A stretch of 64,000 nt of DNA from Macrotis lagotis (lineage: Eukaryota; Chordata; Mammalia; Peramelemorphia; Peramelidae): contig NC_133665.1 in NCBI RefSeq assembly GCF_037893015.1, forward strand, positions 195,172,146 to 195,236,145, in the 5' to 3' direction. Shown piece by piece: positions 33,126 through 44,861 of the stretch. The position numbers and the translations under genes are program-made. The notes under the pieces are model-generated. The model made no database searches. It was not told the DNA's origin and was given only the letters and a program-made list of their open reading frames with translations. Numbering within the stretch: position 1 is the stretch's first letter; every line of letters starts with the position of its first letter.

Positions 33126-33308
33126 CTAAAGCTCCTTTTCTTGGGGTGGCTAGATGGTGCAGTGGATAGAACATCAGCCCGGGAGTCAGGAGGACCTGAG
33201 TTCAAATCCAGCCACAGACACTTAATAATTACCTGGCTGTGTGGCCTTGGGCAAGTCACTTAACCTGCCTTGCCAAAAAAAAGCCAACCACCTAAAGCTT
33301 CTTTTCTT
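33126..33308 (+). mobile_element. WSINE1-like SINE with 17-bp target duplication
   Basis: A full-length copy on the + strand: 'ggggtggctagatggtgcag' (tRNA-like head with box A), 'gagttcaaatccagcc' (box B), 'gtgtggccttgggcaagtca', then an A-run. CTAAAGCTCCTTTTCTT (33126-33142) and CTAAAGCTTCTTTTCTT (33292-33308) flank it with one mismatch. The box A/B pair gives an internal pol III promoter in principle. Confidence 0.92.
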
Positions 33309-33595
33309 TCCTTTTTTTTCTTTTTCAAGCACATTAGCCTTTCTTAATCTCAACTTCTGCTAATCATTAGCTACAGCTTTTTCAAGGACATAACTTGTGA
33401 ACTTTGTAGTAACTTGGAAACTTCTGTGAACCTGTGAATTAAAGTACAAGCCTTTATTACCTCCCTGAGTCAGAGATTGGGGAGTTCTTCACCCCCAAAT
33501 GAACCATAGCTGTATCTCCCCATTCCAGTTTCTCTGACAACATCTTTTGTCATCCCTGGGTGGGCAGGGCTGTCCCTCTTTCTGGCTTCCATATG

Positions 33596-33664
33596 TATCT
33601 GAGGTCAGTTTTGAACTCAGATCTTCCTGACTCCAGTCCCAGAGCTCTCCCCACTGCATGGTCT
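33596..33664 (-). repeat. SINE/MIR fragment
   Basis: 'tctgaggtcagttttgaactc', 'cttcctgactccagtccc' and 'ctctccccactgcatgg'. Confidence 0.6.
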
Positions 33665-33665
33665 G

Positions 33666-34780
33666 GCTTCTGTATAATATCATCAAGCTGGTTGCATTCA
33701 AGGGATCTGAGCATCTGACATCCAAGTGGAGAGGAATACTAGCTTAAGCCCCTGAGAAGGACCAGAGGGGAGGGGAGGGGAGGGGAGCAGAACTTCAGAC
33801 TTCAGGTTTCAGGTTCAGTTTCCTCCCCAAATACTTCCTCTGGAATATTTGGGCTTTTATTTGGGCATCCTAATCACATCACCAGGTTGGTTGCTGGTAT
33901 TTTCTGCTCTAAGAACCAAGGACCACCTGAAGGAGATTCAAGGCTCTCCCAGGATCCCAGCAGAAAACCTCTATGACCCCTGAAGGGACATTTGGAGGAC
34001 TTCAGCAGGAGAGCTTCTGAGATTGTGAAACTTGAACCCACTTTCTCCTGAACTCTATACCTATTGGTAGAAGAGTATGTCACAAACATGGGAAGGGTAT
34101 ATGTGTCCCAACTGTTCTTACTATTTCCCCTTTCTTGCAGCAGTTGAGTCAAGCTGAATAATTGATATCAGTTGATAAGATGGCAGGAGCTCCTCATCAG
34201 GGGCTGGTTAGCTTCTCTATCAGAAATATTCTCCCTTCTCTACCCTTTCCTTCTCAGAACCAACCTTAGATCTGTGAGGGGTCATAGTAATCAAACCTGG
34301 GCTCTAGATGCATTGATATGAATGAATATTGAGATCACAGCTCCTGTGACCATGTTCACTACATTAATCAGTCCCCAAGCTCACCCCACTATTCATGTAG
34401 GTGACTGAATGCCCAAAAGTTATGTAAGCAGAGCACAACCCTGAATGTGTCCCATCATGGTAGAAAAGCTTGCAAACAGACTAAGTCTGTCTGCATTCCA
34501 AGGACCAGTCCAGTTCAGTGTGGAGGGGCTCATGAGGGGTGGAGTTCCAGGCCATGCAATCCACGAAACATCAATGGACATAGACACATACAGTATGCCC
34601 ACATGTATGTGTAATAGTCCTCAGTTCTACATGGACCTTAACTCCTTTAGTGATGGAGTGATGAATGGGGAGGGAGATGGTGAGGATGCTAAGAATCACT
34701 CAGATTTTAGAATACTTAGAAACATGACCAAAGTGCAGGTGGATCACTAGAGTAGGGGCTCTTCACCTGGGACCCGGAAA
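33666..34780. other. Unique sequence with a short GGGGA repeat
   Basis: GGGGA units lie at 33766-33786. A 101-codon open frame at 34445-34750 (+) shows no family features. An eight-T run at 34782-34789 could be the complement of an A tail for the minus-strand element above it. Confidence 0.4.
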
Positions 34781-35056
34781 CTTTTTTTTGATGAACAATC
34801 TAGACAGAATTATCTTCCTTTATAATCTGATGCATCTTATTTTATGCAGAAGCACATGATTCTGAGAAAGGGCCCATGGATTCAGTAGGATGACTGTCCA
34901 AAGGGTCTAGGACACAATTAAGGGGAAGGACTCCTGCATCAGAAGAACTGGAACTTGTCAGGCCTGAGATTAAAGGAGAAAGTTTCAGCTGAAAGGGAGG
35001 ACTGCTCATGGGTTCTCCTTGGAGAGTCACATAAAGGAGCTGGTGGGGTGACTTTA

Positions 35057-35778
35057 TCATGTTCCATCAGGCTGGGAGAGGGGATTCACTGAGGACCCAC
35101 CTCCAAGTCCACAAAGTGTTAGCCAGTTCACCAGGATTATAGGACTAAGGATGTCAGCAATTATTTCATTATACTCATCTAACACTCTGTCTTTAGTCAG
35201 TTCTCTAATAATAGGCATAAGAATATGAAATATATTGGTCCATATTTTGTATAAATCACTTAAGAATATAGATTTGAATAGAAGGGCCCTAGAAAAGGCC
35301 TCAAACTCTAATGCAACGTTCATTACTGTTTTACCATCTGTGGAACTTACTTGTCCAACTGCAAGGATGCTAAGATGGATCTCTCCATTCTGTTTTGCTC
35401 AGATTCCATGACTAAACCAAGCATGGGTAGCATGATACAGAAAGTCCACCCCCCCATATGTTCTTAGAGCTCATGTATAGTTTGTGCCATCCTCTTTTGG
35501 CCAAGGATTCCTAGCCAGTGGAGCTATTTCTTGCTCCACCCAACCTATAACCTTTCTGACATGCCATTTTTTGCTTATTTTAGTTTGTGTGTCATATGCC
35601 GACAAATGGGATTCTGTATTTTGTAAAGATGCTTTAGAATAGAATATTCAGGACATAAATCCGGTATTGTCTTATAAAAATAAGAGCCTAGAAGTAGGGA
35701 GTACCTCAGACTGTGAGGAAGATATGAGGTCTACTTCATTAGAGAGATTCATCCCTTTAATAAAGTACTTGGCTCAGA
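35057..35778 (-). pseudogene. Decayed coding sequence, possibly endogenous bornavirus-like N (EBLN)
   Basis: One minus-strand frame stays protein-like from about 35778 down to a TGA at 35057-35059. It is broken by in-frame stops, including TGA at 35648-35650, 35471-35473 and 35399-35401. The open pieces between the last stops are 58, 23 and 113 codons; both internal TGA are compatible with CGA decay. The last piece predicts long helices with amphipathic Leu/Ile spacing and includes 'GQVSSTDGKTVMNVAL', followed by a Leu/Phe-Lys-Ser pattern and 'RELTKDRVLDEY'. Spacing of the Lys-Thr-Val-Met motif and the Lys-Ser that follows resembles the bornavirus nucleoprotein, which forms helical cores around the viral RNA and whose cDNA copies are known in mammalian genomes. 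The match is from memory and unaligned. The N- and C-terminal parts are not secured. It is non-functional. Confidence 0.45.
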
Positions 35779-35892
35779 GTTCTGCCTCAGTTTCTCTTTT
35801 AGTCACTCAGGGTGATTGTTTTCTTCGCATGCAACAGAAATCATCTCACAGGATAGTTAGTAACCTCATAAGGCAAATATCTGGAAGAAGTC

Positions 35893-36015
35893 CACCATGA
35901 AAATAATTGAATCCTATGCACCAGTATCTGTAGAAAAGGACAGAGAGGTAGCAAAATTCTATGAAAATTCAATTTGTTTGGAGATCACCAGATCAAAGGC
36001 GGGAAGAGATGAGGT
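35893..36015 (+). repeat. RTE-type LINE endonuclease fragment
   Basis: The + strand translates to 'ESYAPVSVEKDREVAKFYEN', a good match to the RTE endonuclease motif in which YAP is followed about 10 residues later by E..FY. A degenerate Asn-Ala-Lys-x-Gly segment comes just after ('SKAGRDEVD'). The rest of the element is not visible, so this is an isolated remnant. Confidence 0.55.
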
Positions 36016-36019
36016 TGAC

Positions 36020-36388
36020 TAGAAATGTAGTGGAAAACGTAAAACGAAAATGAAAAATGAGTGAGATCAGCTTGTAGGTGTCATAATAACTTTCTTCTGG
36101 GTCTGGAGAATAAGGAATAACATCAGCCAGTTACTCTCTCCTGCTTTCATTCCCTCATCATTTGCCATTCCATTGTGCTGCCAGGCTGGGTTCCATCTTT
36201 CCCTCCCCCAATGCATCCAACTCCCTTCATGTGTTCTCTTTCCTCTTTAAATAGCTATCATTTAGGGGTCAAGGATGCCTTTCTTTGCCCTCTTTGTATC
36301 CACTGTAAATAACCTCAGGCCTGGCACAGTTGTATAAATGTGAATTGTAATAATTTAAAATAAAATTAATTATGTTCTAACAGGCAGA
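36020..36388. other. Unique sequence with a possible L2 3' end
   Basis: 'gccctctttgtatccactgt' and 'aggcctggcacagttgtata' at 36280-36335 resemble the L2 terminus. Nothing else recognised. Confidence 0.4.
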
Positions 36389-36389
36389 G

Positions 36390-36650
36390 TTGGTTAGAAG
36401 GAAGCAGCTGGGTGGCATTGTTGATAGAGGACTGGGCCTAAAGGCTGAAAGACTGATTTTTCTGAGGTCAAATTTGACCTCTGACACTTCCTACATGTGT
36501 GATCCTGGACAAAGCACTTCATCATTTGTCTCAGTTTCCTCATCTGTGAAATGAACTGAGGAAGGAAATTGCGAACACCTCTAATATCTCTGCCAAAATG
36601 GGCTCAAAAAGAGTTGGATATGATTAAAAGAACCAAACAACAACAGGCAG
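36390..36650 (+). repeat. MAR1 SINE
   Basis: 'gtggcattgttgatagagga', 'gtctcagtttcctcatctgtg', 'gaaggaaattgcgaac' and 'aagagttggatatgattaaaag', then 'aaccaaacaacaacag'. Complete and + oriented. Confidence 0.85.
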
Positions 36651-36984
36651 AGATAGAGAATGATTTATTCTTGATGGTGAAGCCATTCCTGAGACTGTTC
36701 TTTGTACAGTAAGGCCACTGACTAGTTAGAGCATAGATCCATAGGAGTATAAAGCTAGAAGACACAATGACCTCCCCCCCCCAAAAAAGATGATGTATGG
36801 AAAACAATGAAAGCCTGATGTTTTAAGGTAAGTGATAAGGAAAACATAATGGAATGGAAGGAAAGACACAAATGAAGACCAGAATAATTTCATTCCCAAA
36901 TTGAGGGAATGAGGAAGCAGTTGGGGATCAAGTATCCCCAAAGTCCCTTAATCACTTACAACCTTTAAGTCCTAACAAAAGTCA

Positions 36985-37082
36985 TTAATGCTTCCTTTGT
37001 CGCAATTTCCTTATCTATAAAGTAAGTCAGTTGGGTTGGATGACCTTCCAATGTTCAATCTATAGTCTTGGGCTTTTAGACT
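36985..37082 (+). repeat. MIR-like 3' fragment
   Basis: 'ccttatctataaagtaagtc' and 'gggttggatgaccttccaat' match the 3' part of MIR-type SINEs ('gatgacctctaaggtccctt'). Confidence 0.5.
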
Positions 37083-37083
37083 A

Positions 37084-38900
37084 AATGTACAGAAGGGAAG
37101 ACAGTAGTGAGTACATGAGGGATTGTTTCAGGGAGAATTTGAAGGAGGAAAAGGTCCCAAAGGCAGGGGACAAACCTCTTAGTTCTTATCAATGTTGGAA
37201 AAAAAGGATTGAGCTATTGTTCTAGTTATGCCAAATTTAACTGAGAGTTATCTAAGCCATATATGTACATGCATGCATATAAAACACATGTATACATACA
37301 TAGACATGCCCCCACACCTATCTATATATTTCTATAAAGGATATATTTGAAAAAAACCAGGGAAGCATAAACTTTCACAAGTTTAGTTCCATAGGAAACC
37401 CCACTTAGGGAATAACTAAAAGACAGAGAGAGTACAAGATCCCATTTTACTTCTTATCCCTTAATGATGAAAAAGAATTTGGTGGAAACAAAAAGAGCAC
37501 CTCAGCTGTGAAGATTCTCTTCAGCAATAAAGGAAGGTTCTCTTAACACCAGGTGTCCATTCAGAGATCAGAATTGGTCATGATTCTTTGAGAGGTATAA
37601 TGATAGAGATGGTCTGATCATTGATCTTTGCTTGCCAAGACCAGTAGAAGCACAACATGAGGAGACTGGCACAAAATATTTGCTATTGCCACAGAGCAAA
37701 AGATCAGACAGAGTCCAGTTGTAGGTCTGTGGCTAGCTTTGGGCTACTTGGATGGAACTCCAGAGTAATGGAGGTTCTTCCCAATGAGCTTTATAATTTA
37801 GTGGGCTACTAAAGGGCAAGGACTGCACCTACTTTTCTTCCAGATCCCAGACACTAAGCATAGTTTTCAGTTGCTAGACATCACTCGTTGGATGTCCCTA
37901 AATCACTTAACTCTAGCCCCATTCCCCTCTGAGTCATCTCAGACTTTTCACCAAACCTGATCCTCAGGCAAAGGGCTGTTCTTGTGAGCTCCATCAATTT
38001 ACTTCACCTCTATCCATGCCACACCCTCTCTGACTCCATTTTCACTTTCTCTTCTGTCTTTCTTCTCCTTTCATTCCCTATCCTTTTTTGCCCTGGTTCC
38101 TCCTTACCTGATATACCCCTTGATTTCTTTCTTTCCCCAGATTCTTTCTCTTCCTTCTCTTCTCTTCTGTCACTCATAGCCTCTGTCTTTCCCTTCTTTA
38201 GGATTAGTATAAGGATGATTCAATACCTTAAACTTGATTTTGTTTTGTTCTTTTGTGGCTTAATTTTGCAGGTCTCTAAAGTCAGCACAATTTCCACACC
38301 ACAAATCTTCACACACCAGCTTGACTTTTGGAGGCCACAGAACTTTAAGGGCAGTGATCATAGAGGGTTGTTTCTGTGAGGCTGTCTATTCATTAAAGTC
38401 TTAATGAGGTCAACATTATGTCATTAGGAAGAGGCTAATTGAAAAAAATGTAGCAGACAAATAGAGAGTGACAGGACATGCCTAAGTGAAAGCTAATTTG
38501 CCTAAATAATCTTTTTTTTTTTTTTTACTTACATGACTTATCTTGGGACATTTTTCATTCAAGAGTTTGTTTTTCACACAGGGACTATGGATTTTCTAAA
38601 GAACACAAAATAAAGAAGACATCTGATTGAAAAATGCTTGAGTTTGAGGATTATTATCAATACCAAGAAATAAGCAATAATGAATTTAGAAACTGTCCAC
38701 GTATAAGTTGACATCACCCAAGAGAGAGATGTTTAGGTAACCATAATAGGAAACTGTTCAAATGACCTGTGAATTTATCCTATTGCTTTTGCTATTTTTA
38801 AAACATTCCACTATTTTGTCTCTTGAATTTTGTTATTCTTTGTATTCTCTTCTTGCAAAGATTTCCATGAAATCATGTCTAGATGGAATATCTTGGCTCT
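37084..38900. other. Unique sequence, no gene recognised
   Basis: A degenerate CATA/TATA tract lies at 37258-37340. A 131-codon open frame at 37984-38379 is Phe/Leu/Ser-rich because its DNA is pyrimidine-rich; I reject it as a gene. Poly-T at 38512-38526. Confidence 0.45.
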
Positions 38901-38902
38901 TC

Positions 38903-39002
38903 TCTCTTGTCACCATTTTACAGTTGAGGAAACATAAAAAACGGTGAAGAGACCTGCCTAGGTCACATAGCAGATATGTAACAATGGGAAATCCAAGGAG
39001 GG
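38903..39002 (-). repeat. MIR SINE fragment
   Basis: 'accattttacagttgaggaaac' and 'gacctgcctaggtcacatagc'. Confidence 0.7.
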
Positions 39003-39004
39003 AG

Positions 39005-39885
39005 AGACCTTATATAATCAAGTGCACATGGATATGCCACATGGAATTTTGAAGGAACTCAGTGAAGTAGAGAGTCCCTTCTGTGTTCAAATCACAACCC
39101 ATTCATAGCTTCCTGCCCTAGGCAGGGCTTGACTGTCATATCTCCCAATTTTGCCATGGCATGGCTACTAATAGAGTCAGTGAGCTGCCCACAAATGAGC
39201 ATAGGTAGCTCATGAATCTTTTAAAAATTTTGATGTCTTTTCCTGAGTTTTTCTTTTTCATTTGTAATGGGTTCCAGCTTCTTCCAGTCATCATTTGTCT
39301 CACTCCATTGTCACTAGAGTGACCCATGAGTTTAATTCTTGGGAAACTATGGAGTTCCAGGACTTTTAGTGGTACACTATCACCAAAACCAATTTGATGT
39401 CAAAACTATAAACCTCTGTTTCAGACAGAAAGAGAGGCATTCCAAGCACTGCACATTTTTAAAAAATGTCCCCACCCCATTCTTTTCTCTTTTATCAATC
39501 CTAAATCTCTGTCAATATTGTCAATAAGTGATGACTACTCAGGATTTAGCAACTCTCTGAGTTGCCCCTTCAATTCTACGGATATTCTGACTAAAAGCTA
39601 TTCTTTATCCACTTATCCACTTGGGGTTTAACCTGTGTATGGTCATGCCAATCATTGAAGTTGGATTTCATTGAGGAGGCTTTGTTGCATTTCAGTGAAG
39701 TCCTGAGCGCTGATCAGCACAAAGTCAACCTCAGATGTAGTTCCTCATCTATGGAAACTGATCCCGCTTCCATTTGAACTCTGCTGAACATCCTCTAAGG
39801 AGGTGACAAACAGAGGTGTTTCTGGTTGAATCTCAGTCTGAGAAGTGAACAAGTTATCTCTATGGCTCACTTCTTTAGGAACTAG
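39005..39885. other. Unique sequence
   Basis: Nothing recognised. Confidence 0.4.
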
Positions 39886-39889
39886 GTTT

Positions 39890-40098
39890 TATTTTTATCA
39901 GATAAGACAGGGAGCTGGTGGAGTGGAAAGAGCACTGGTTTGGAGGTAGGATGATAGTGCTAGACACATGACTCAGGCACTGTGGGGTCTTGGGAGGAGA
40001 TTTCTTCAACTCCCTTTGCCTGAGTTTTCTCATCTAGAAAGGTAATAATAATAGCACTGATTTCCCAGGGTTGTGCTGGAGCTCCAAGGAGATATTTG
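39890..40098 (+). repeat. MIR SINE, near full length
   Basis: 'ggtggagtggaaagagcact', 'gggtcttgggaggagatttc', 'tgagttttctcatctagaaagg' and 'cagggttgtgctggagctcc' follow the MIR order. Confidence 0.75.
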
Positions 40099-40099
40099 T

Positions 40100-40325
40100 G
40101 CAGGACTCTTCCAGTTTTAGAGAACTCTATGAATGCAAGTTATGTCTTTGTGGTTTGCTGTTATTCTATGGAGAGGAAACACCTTATTGGGAGAGAATTC
40201 TGGAGCTAGCAAACAGCATGGCCAATGAGATCTCGTATTCCTTCTCCTTTTCAATCAATTGTGTGACTGGTCAACTCTAGAAAAACATGCATACCCATTT
40301 ACACATATGTACAATAACATGTGTT
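40100..40325. other. Unique sequence
   Basis: Nothing recognised. Confidence 0.4.
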
Positions 40326-40376
40326 TTATATTATATATGTATATATATACATCTATATATACATCTATATATACTA
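40326..40376. repeat. AT-rich ATCTATAT repeat
   Basis: Two and a half 'acatctatatat' units with flanking (TA)n. Confidence 0.9.
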
Positions 40377-40379
40377 ACA

Positions 40380-41890
40380 CATAAATTCACATACACACAT
40401 ACATGCACATCCCCTTCCTGTTTCCTCCACCTCCTTTGCTCTAGGATGCTCTTGATACTGTGGATAGCAAACTCATAAAGATTCTATCATGGTGGGACAG
40501 TCCAACTGGAACACCGTTTCTCTCTTCTTCACCATAACCCTAAATGTTCAACTTCCATGACCTCCCCCTCAGGTCATCGGCTGCTCTCTGGCCACCCTTA
40601 GCCTCTGTCTGCCTCAACTTCCTGAACCTGCTCTTCACACTCACCCCCAGCTCTACTCCCATCCATTCTTGCTCTTCTGGGCAGTCCCCTGCTCCAGCTT
40701 CACTCCAAGCTCACAGCTCTCAGTCAGTCTCTGTCCTCTCCTTCATCTTTGAGCCATCTGACTCCTTGTTCACCACCAAACCCCAATCATGGATTCCCTG
40801 AATCCAGGAGGATGCCATTGTTTAACAACTGGCTTCCTGAAAAAAAGAACACATAGCATACTTTTAAGTTGAATCAGGCTTGTTGCCATTGTCTCTCACT
40901 TTCTTAAATCGGGCTCAGATATATATATAATCATTTACTGATTTCTGTTCCATTTAATTTTTGAGTTCTTAATTCTCTCCCTGCCACTTCCTTCTTGCAC
41001 CCCATTGAGAAATCAAGGAAACAGAACTCGTAATGGAGAATGGCCAAGCCAAGTGCATTCCCAGATTGGTTGAGTCCTGTTTCACTGCAGAATGAGGTGC
41101 TCCCCCATCCTTGCTTGCACCCCGACTTGCTCTGCTCTGAGGCTCCTGGCAGCTGACTTCCAACCTCCTACCCAGATTTAGCTGCTGTTACTTTAAGAGT
41201 GAAACTGCAAACAATGAGAATAAAAGTTCCTTCCCCCAATAATGCTTGGTTTATGGTGTAGAGAGCAGTTCTGGCAGCTTGAAAATTCTTCCCCAAAATG
41301 AAGAAAATAGGATCTCCTCTCCACAGAGGCAACCGCTGGAGGACAGCCAATCAGTTTAGCATCTGATAGCAAGTCAAGTAGGGGGAGAAGAGAAGCTAAA
41401 ACCCTCATTTCAAATTGGATTTTTAAGCAAAATTCAGATCCCCAGACTACAAAATGTCTCATGATTCTATTACACCTTCCATCTGAGCTTCTCAAAAGCC
41501 ATTGGTGTTAACTCATTTCCCTTTGGCCTGGCATCAGAGGGAAGCAGTTGGCCATGATTACAAATTACCATTGGGTGATTGAGGGCATGCAGAGGGGACC
41601 TGAGCAGTCAGCTTCAGATGACACTGAAGCAGCACCAGAGCCTAGAATAGAAATGCCAACCTCGAGGTTTCCCTTTTCCCACTCCTCCCACTGGATCACA
41701 TGGTCTTCAAATGATTGAAATGGACTCTGGAGTTAATTGGGTTATAGCCTTCTGTTTCTAAAGCCTAATTGAATCTTTTCTCTAAGCAGTTTCTACTGGA
41801 TTGTGAAATTCCTATGAATCTTCATCAGAATTTCTAGAACAAGGAGATGAAATGGCCATTTTAAATATCCAAAGCTAAAGTGAGGTTTTA
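40380..41890. other. Unique sequence
   Basis: The block 40540-40800 is C-rich and Leu/Ser/Pro-coding in one frame, perhaps old LINE sequence. The block 41180-41640 is repeat-free. No exon defended. Confidence 0.4.
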
Positions 41891-41892
41891 AC

Positions 41893-41915
41893 TCTGTGTG
41901 TGTGTGTGTGTGTAT

Positions 41916-41978
<63 letters not shown>

Positions 41979-42020
41979 GCAAAGGAATAGAGACAGAGAC
42001 AGAGACAAAGACAGACATAG
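41893..42020. repeat. Compound (TG)n-(GA)n-(GACA)n microsatellite
   Basis: TG units (41894-41912) pass into GA units and then AGACAG units. Arg/Glu or Leu/Ser open frames across it on both strands are artefacts. Confidence 0.97.
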
Positions 42021-42024
42021 AGAG

Positions 42025-42550
42025 TGCTGCCTCTGCATCTCTGCCATAGCTGCTTTAACCAGCAGAGGGAAAGAAAGCAAACTTCCAGGTCCAATGTATT
42101 CTGTGCATCCTGAGAGTACTAGGAACCCACCTAATCCAAACCAGTCATATTCACTTGCTCACTTATCTCTCTTTCTCCTGCAGGCTTAACTTTTTGTTAG
42201 GAAGTATCCTTGGAGGCATAGTGATATATCCTCCTTTACCCCTGACCCCTGACCATCCACTCCATCTTCTTTAGGATGTTTTTGCATCATTCTTTTCAAA
42301 CTTGCCATTCTCAGGGGAAAAATACATGAAGGGAGGGACCATTTAAGATTCCTCATATTGTGTGCCAATAAGGCTGGAAGGAGAATGGGGTAGCATGAAA
42401 AGAATGGGGGACCAGACAAAAATCCCAGCAGTCACATGTGGACTCCAAAAGACAATCTCAGCCTTGACTGATGGATGAGAGATGAACCAACAAGTAGAAA
42501 AGAGGAAGCACATACATGCTCCCCTCATCACAGGCTGCCTAGAGCTTAGA
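42025..42550. other. Unique sequence
   Basis: Nothing recognised. Confidence 0.4.
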
Positions 42551-42552
42551 TT

Positions 42553-42662
42553 GAAGGTCATCTGAAGACCATTTGGTCCAGGCCCCTCATTTTACTGATA
42601 ATGGCTCTGTGGTCTGTAGAGGTCAAGTGACATTTTCAAGATTACATAATTAACAATTTCTG
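42553..42662 (-). repeat. MIR SINE fragment
   Basis: 'cctcattttactgataatgg' and 'gtcaagtgacattttcaaga', diverged. Confidence 0.6.
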
Positions 42663-42664
42663 TG

Positions 42665-43480
42665 GAATTCTCTGGCACTTCATTAGACTGAGCTATTGCA
42701 GAGCACCAAGAGAATGGAAGGCATCCTCCTCCATTGCCCCTCTAATAGGAGAGGAGATATGACCCTGGACAATTTGAGTCTTTTTTCCCATTGACATCTT
42801 TATCATTTGTCTTGTCCTCCCCTGTAGTGGTAACCTAGAAGTCCAGAGCAGTTATACTAGTTGGATATACTCTTATAGGGATGCATTCATGTACATCCAA
42901 GAGGCTGAATACCTCTCCAAGGTGCTGAAGAATTTCCCTCTGATACCCTCCACAAGTGTGACCAGTCTCTCCTTGAAACTCAAAGAGGACAAAAGACTCA
43001 TTACTCCCTGATGTTAGACTGTACACTCTATTTTGGGTAGGAACATTTTTTTACTGACATCAAGTCCAAGGTGAGATGTTGACACTTAGCAGAGAACGGG
43101 GGGTGGTTGGTGCCTCCTAGGGATTTGGAGAGCACAAGTCTCCCTAAGTCTCAGTTTTGGAGCAGGGCATTTGCTGTGGGCCCTTTTGTGAATAGTCTAG
43201 GATTATTCCTGGCCTCTAAGTCATGCTCACTCTGATGTTGTTGGCAGCTTCCATTTGTTTCCCTTGTTTTTGGAAATTGGGACAGTATTTTCCCCACTCT
43301 GTGGTGTCTCTCCTGTCCCCTACAATCTGCTCTACCCCCCAAGAGACCTGTCTTCTGGAATTCAGGGAAAGTGACTCCAGGATGGAAAGTTGAGAGAGAA
43401 GACATTTGAGGTTGCTGTTAGAGGATCAGCAACCAGGTCCCAGAGAGATTATGGAAAAATAAAGGTCTTTCCAGGGTTTC
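42665..43480. other. Unique sequence
   Basis: Nothing recognised. Confidence 0.4.
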
Positions 43481-43482
43481 CA

Positions 43483-43648
43483 GGTCAGGCTAAGTGACCC
43501 TGAGCAAGTTCACAGTGTAAACTTTATCCTGTTTGTCTCAGTTTCCTCATCTGGCAAATCATTCCAGTATCTCAGCTAAGAAAATCCCCAATAAGGTCAT
43601 GAAGAGTTGGAAATAACTAGAAAATGACAAAACAAAAACAAAAAGACA
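43483..43648 (+). repeat. MAR1 SINE, 3' two-thirds
   Basis: 'ctaagtgaccctgagcaagt', 'gtctcagtttcctcatctgg', 'aagaaaatccccaataaggt' and 'gaaaatgacaaaacaaaaac'. Confidence 0.82.
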
Positions 43649-43649
43649 T

Positions 43650-44100
43650 AGAAGGAGGAGCACAGAATGATATGGAGGGGTTGATTCCCTTAAGATAGAT
43701 CTTGACTTGGATCTGCAGAAATCATCCTTTGGAGAGACTGAGGGCCTCCATCTCCTCTGCCTCCTCCTGGTCCTGAGGATGCTTCTCAATAAGGTGATCA
43801 TGACAAGACAGGGGCTAAGCAGAGCCTAAGAATGAAGCCACATGGAGCTGAGATTAAACTCCACCTGGGGAAGAAAAGCAGCTTCAAAGAGTCTAACAGA
43901 GAGCTTCACCATGCCCGGGGGTCTTCCCAAGCATTCCCCAAAACAGAGTACAGGAATTTCAGCAGCCAAGAACTGTGAATTATCCATAATGCTTTCTCTT
44001 TCAGTCCACTTCCTCCCAGACTTTGTAGGCACTGGTGAAAGATTATAGCACAGAGTACTTAGGGAGGGGTACTTGTATTAAATGTTCTTACTAGTTCACC
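43650..44100. other. Unique sequence
   Basis: Two complementary open frames (43826-44048) have no domain. Confidence 0.4.
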
Positions 44101-44104
44101 TCAG

Positions 44105-44368
44105 TACATTTTTGTTGTTTGGATTTTTCGGCTGGGACCAACTCTCTGTGAGCCCATTTGGAATTTTCTTGGTGAAGCCACTGACCTGGTATGCTTTTTC
44201 CCTCTCCAGCTCATTTTACAGATAAGGAAATTGAGGCGAACAGGGTGAAGTGACTTGCCCTGGGGTCACACAGCTAGTAAGTCTCTGAGCCCAGATTTGA
44301 ACTTGGGAAGATAAATGTTACTTTAGGCTTAGTGCTCTACCCACTGTACCACCTAGCTGCCCCCCACC
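44105..44368 (-). repeat. MAR1 SINE, full length
   Basis: A start 'ttttgttgtttggatttttcgg' and 'ccagctcattttacagataagg', then 'gtgacttgccctggggtcac' and the tRNA-like end 'ccactgtaccacctagctgcc'. Confidence 0.87.
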
Positions 44369-44369
44369 T

Positions 44370-44722
44370 TAGAAAATACCTCTTTCTAAAAACTAATGAA
44401 GCTAAAAGCTAATGAAGTTTGGCTGACTAATTGATACCAACTAATAATTGGGAGAGCAGCACACCAGTGGGGGTTCATGAACTATAGTATTCTAAAGACA
44501 GCTCATCACCCCTCCGAGCTAACAGTTGGAGGATCTAGTATGCCAATGTGAGGGGCCTGGCTTGGATGTCTTCAAGTCACGTGACAAAGGATGAATGAAT
44601 GCTTTATTATTCCTTCCTTCATGCACAGCTTTGGTGTCTGACAAGCCTTGATGCCAGATGGTAGACTCATTCATGTAAAATGCACAGATTTATGCTACTG
44701 CTCCCACAAAAAGTCAAGGTAA
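44370..44722. other. Unique sequence
   Basis: A short tandem pair of 'aaa.ctaatgaag' lies at 44385-44420. Otherwise nothing. Confidence 0.4.
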
Positions 44723-44724
44723 TT

Positions 44725-44860
44725 TAAGTCAAATTGATAAAAGCATTTATTATGTGCCACTAGGATCCAGGCACTTGGCTAAGCCCTGGGGAGATAGAGA
44801 AAATCCAAAATCACATTCTACTGCTCTCAAGGAGCTCTCGGTCTAATGGGGCCAAGGGTG
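44725..44860 (+). repeat. Ancient LINE/MIR-like 3' end
   Basis: 'aaagcatttattatgtgcca', 'ccaggcacttggctaagccc' and 'ctcaaggagctctcggtcta', the best-preserved copy of this family here. Confidence 0.65.
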
Positions 44861-44861
44861 A

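Noticed and set aside
33143..33291. tRNA-like box A/box B suggesting a tRNA gene
   Set aside because: It is the head of a SINE with an A tail and target duplication; no cloverleaf beyond the head. The same applies to the other SINE copies.
33350..33500. Possible LTR end ('attaaagtacaagcctttatt')
   Set aside because: No TATA, no boundaries or target duplication; too little to call.
34445..34750. 101-codon + strand open frame near the virus-like fossil
   Set aside because: No similarity recognised, opposite strand, no continuity with the fossil frame.
37984..38379. 131-codon open frame
   Set aside because: Its Phe/Leu/Ser content follows from pyrimidine-rich DNA; no domain, no splice context.
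41793..42189. Leu/Ser and Arg/Glu open frames
   Set aside because: Both strands of a TG/GA microsatellite.
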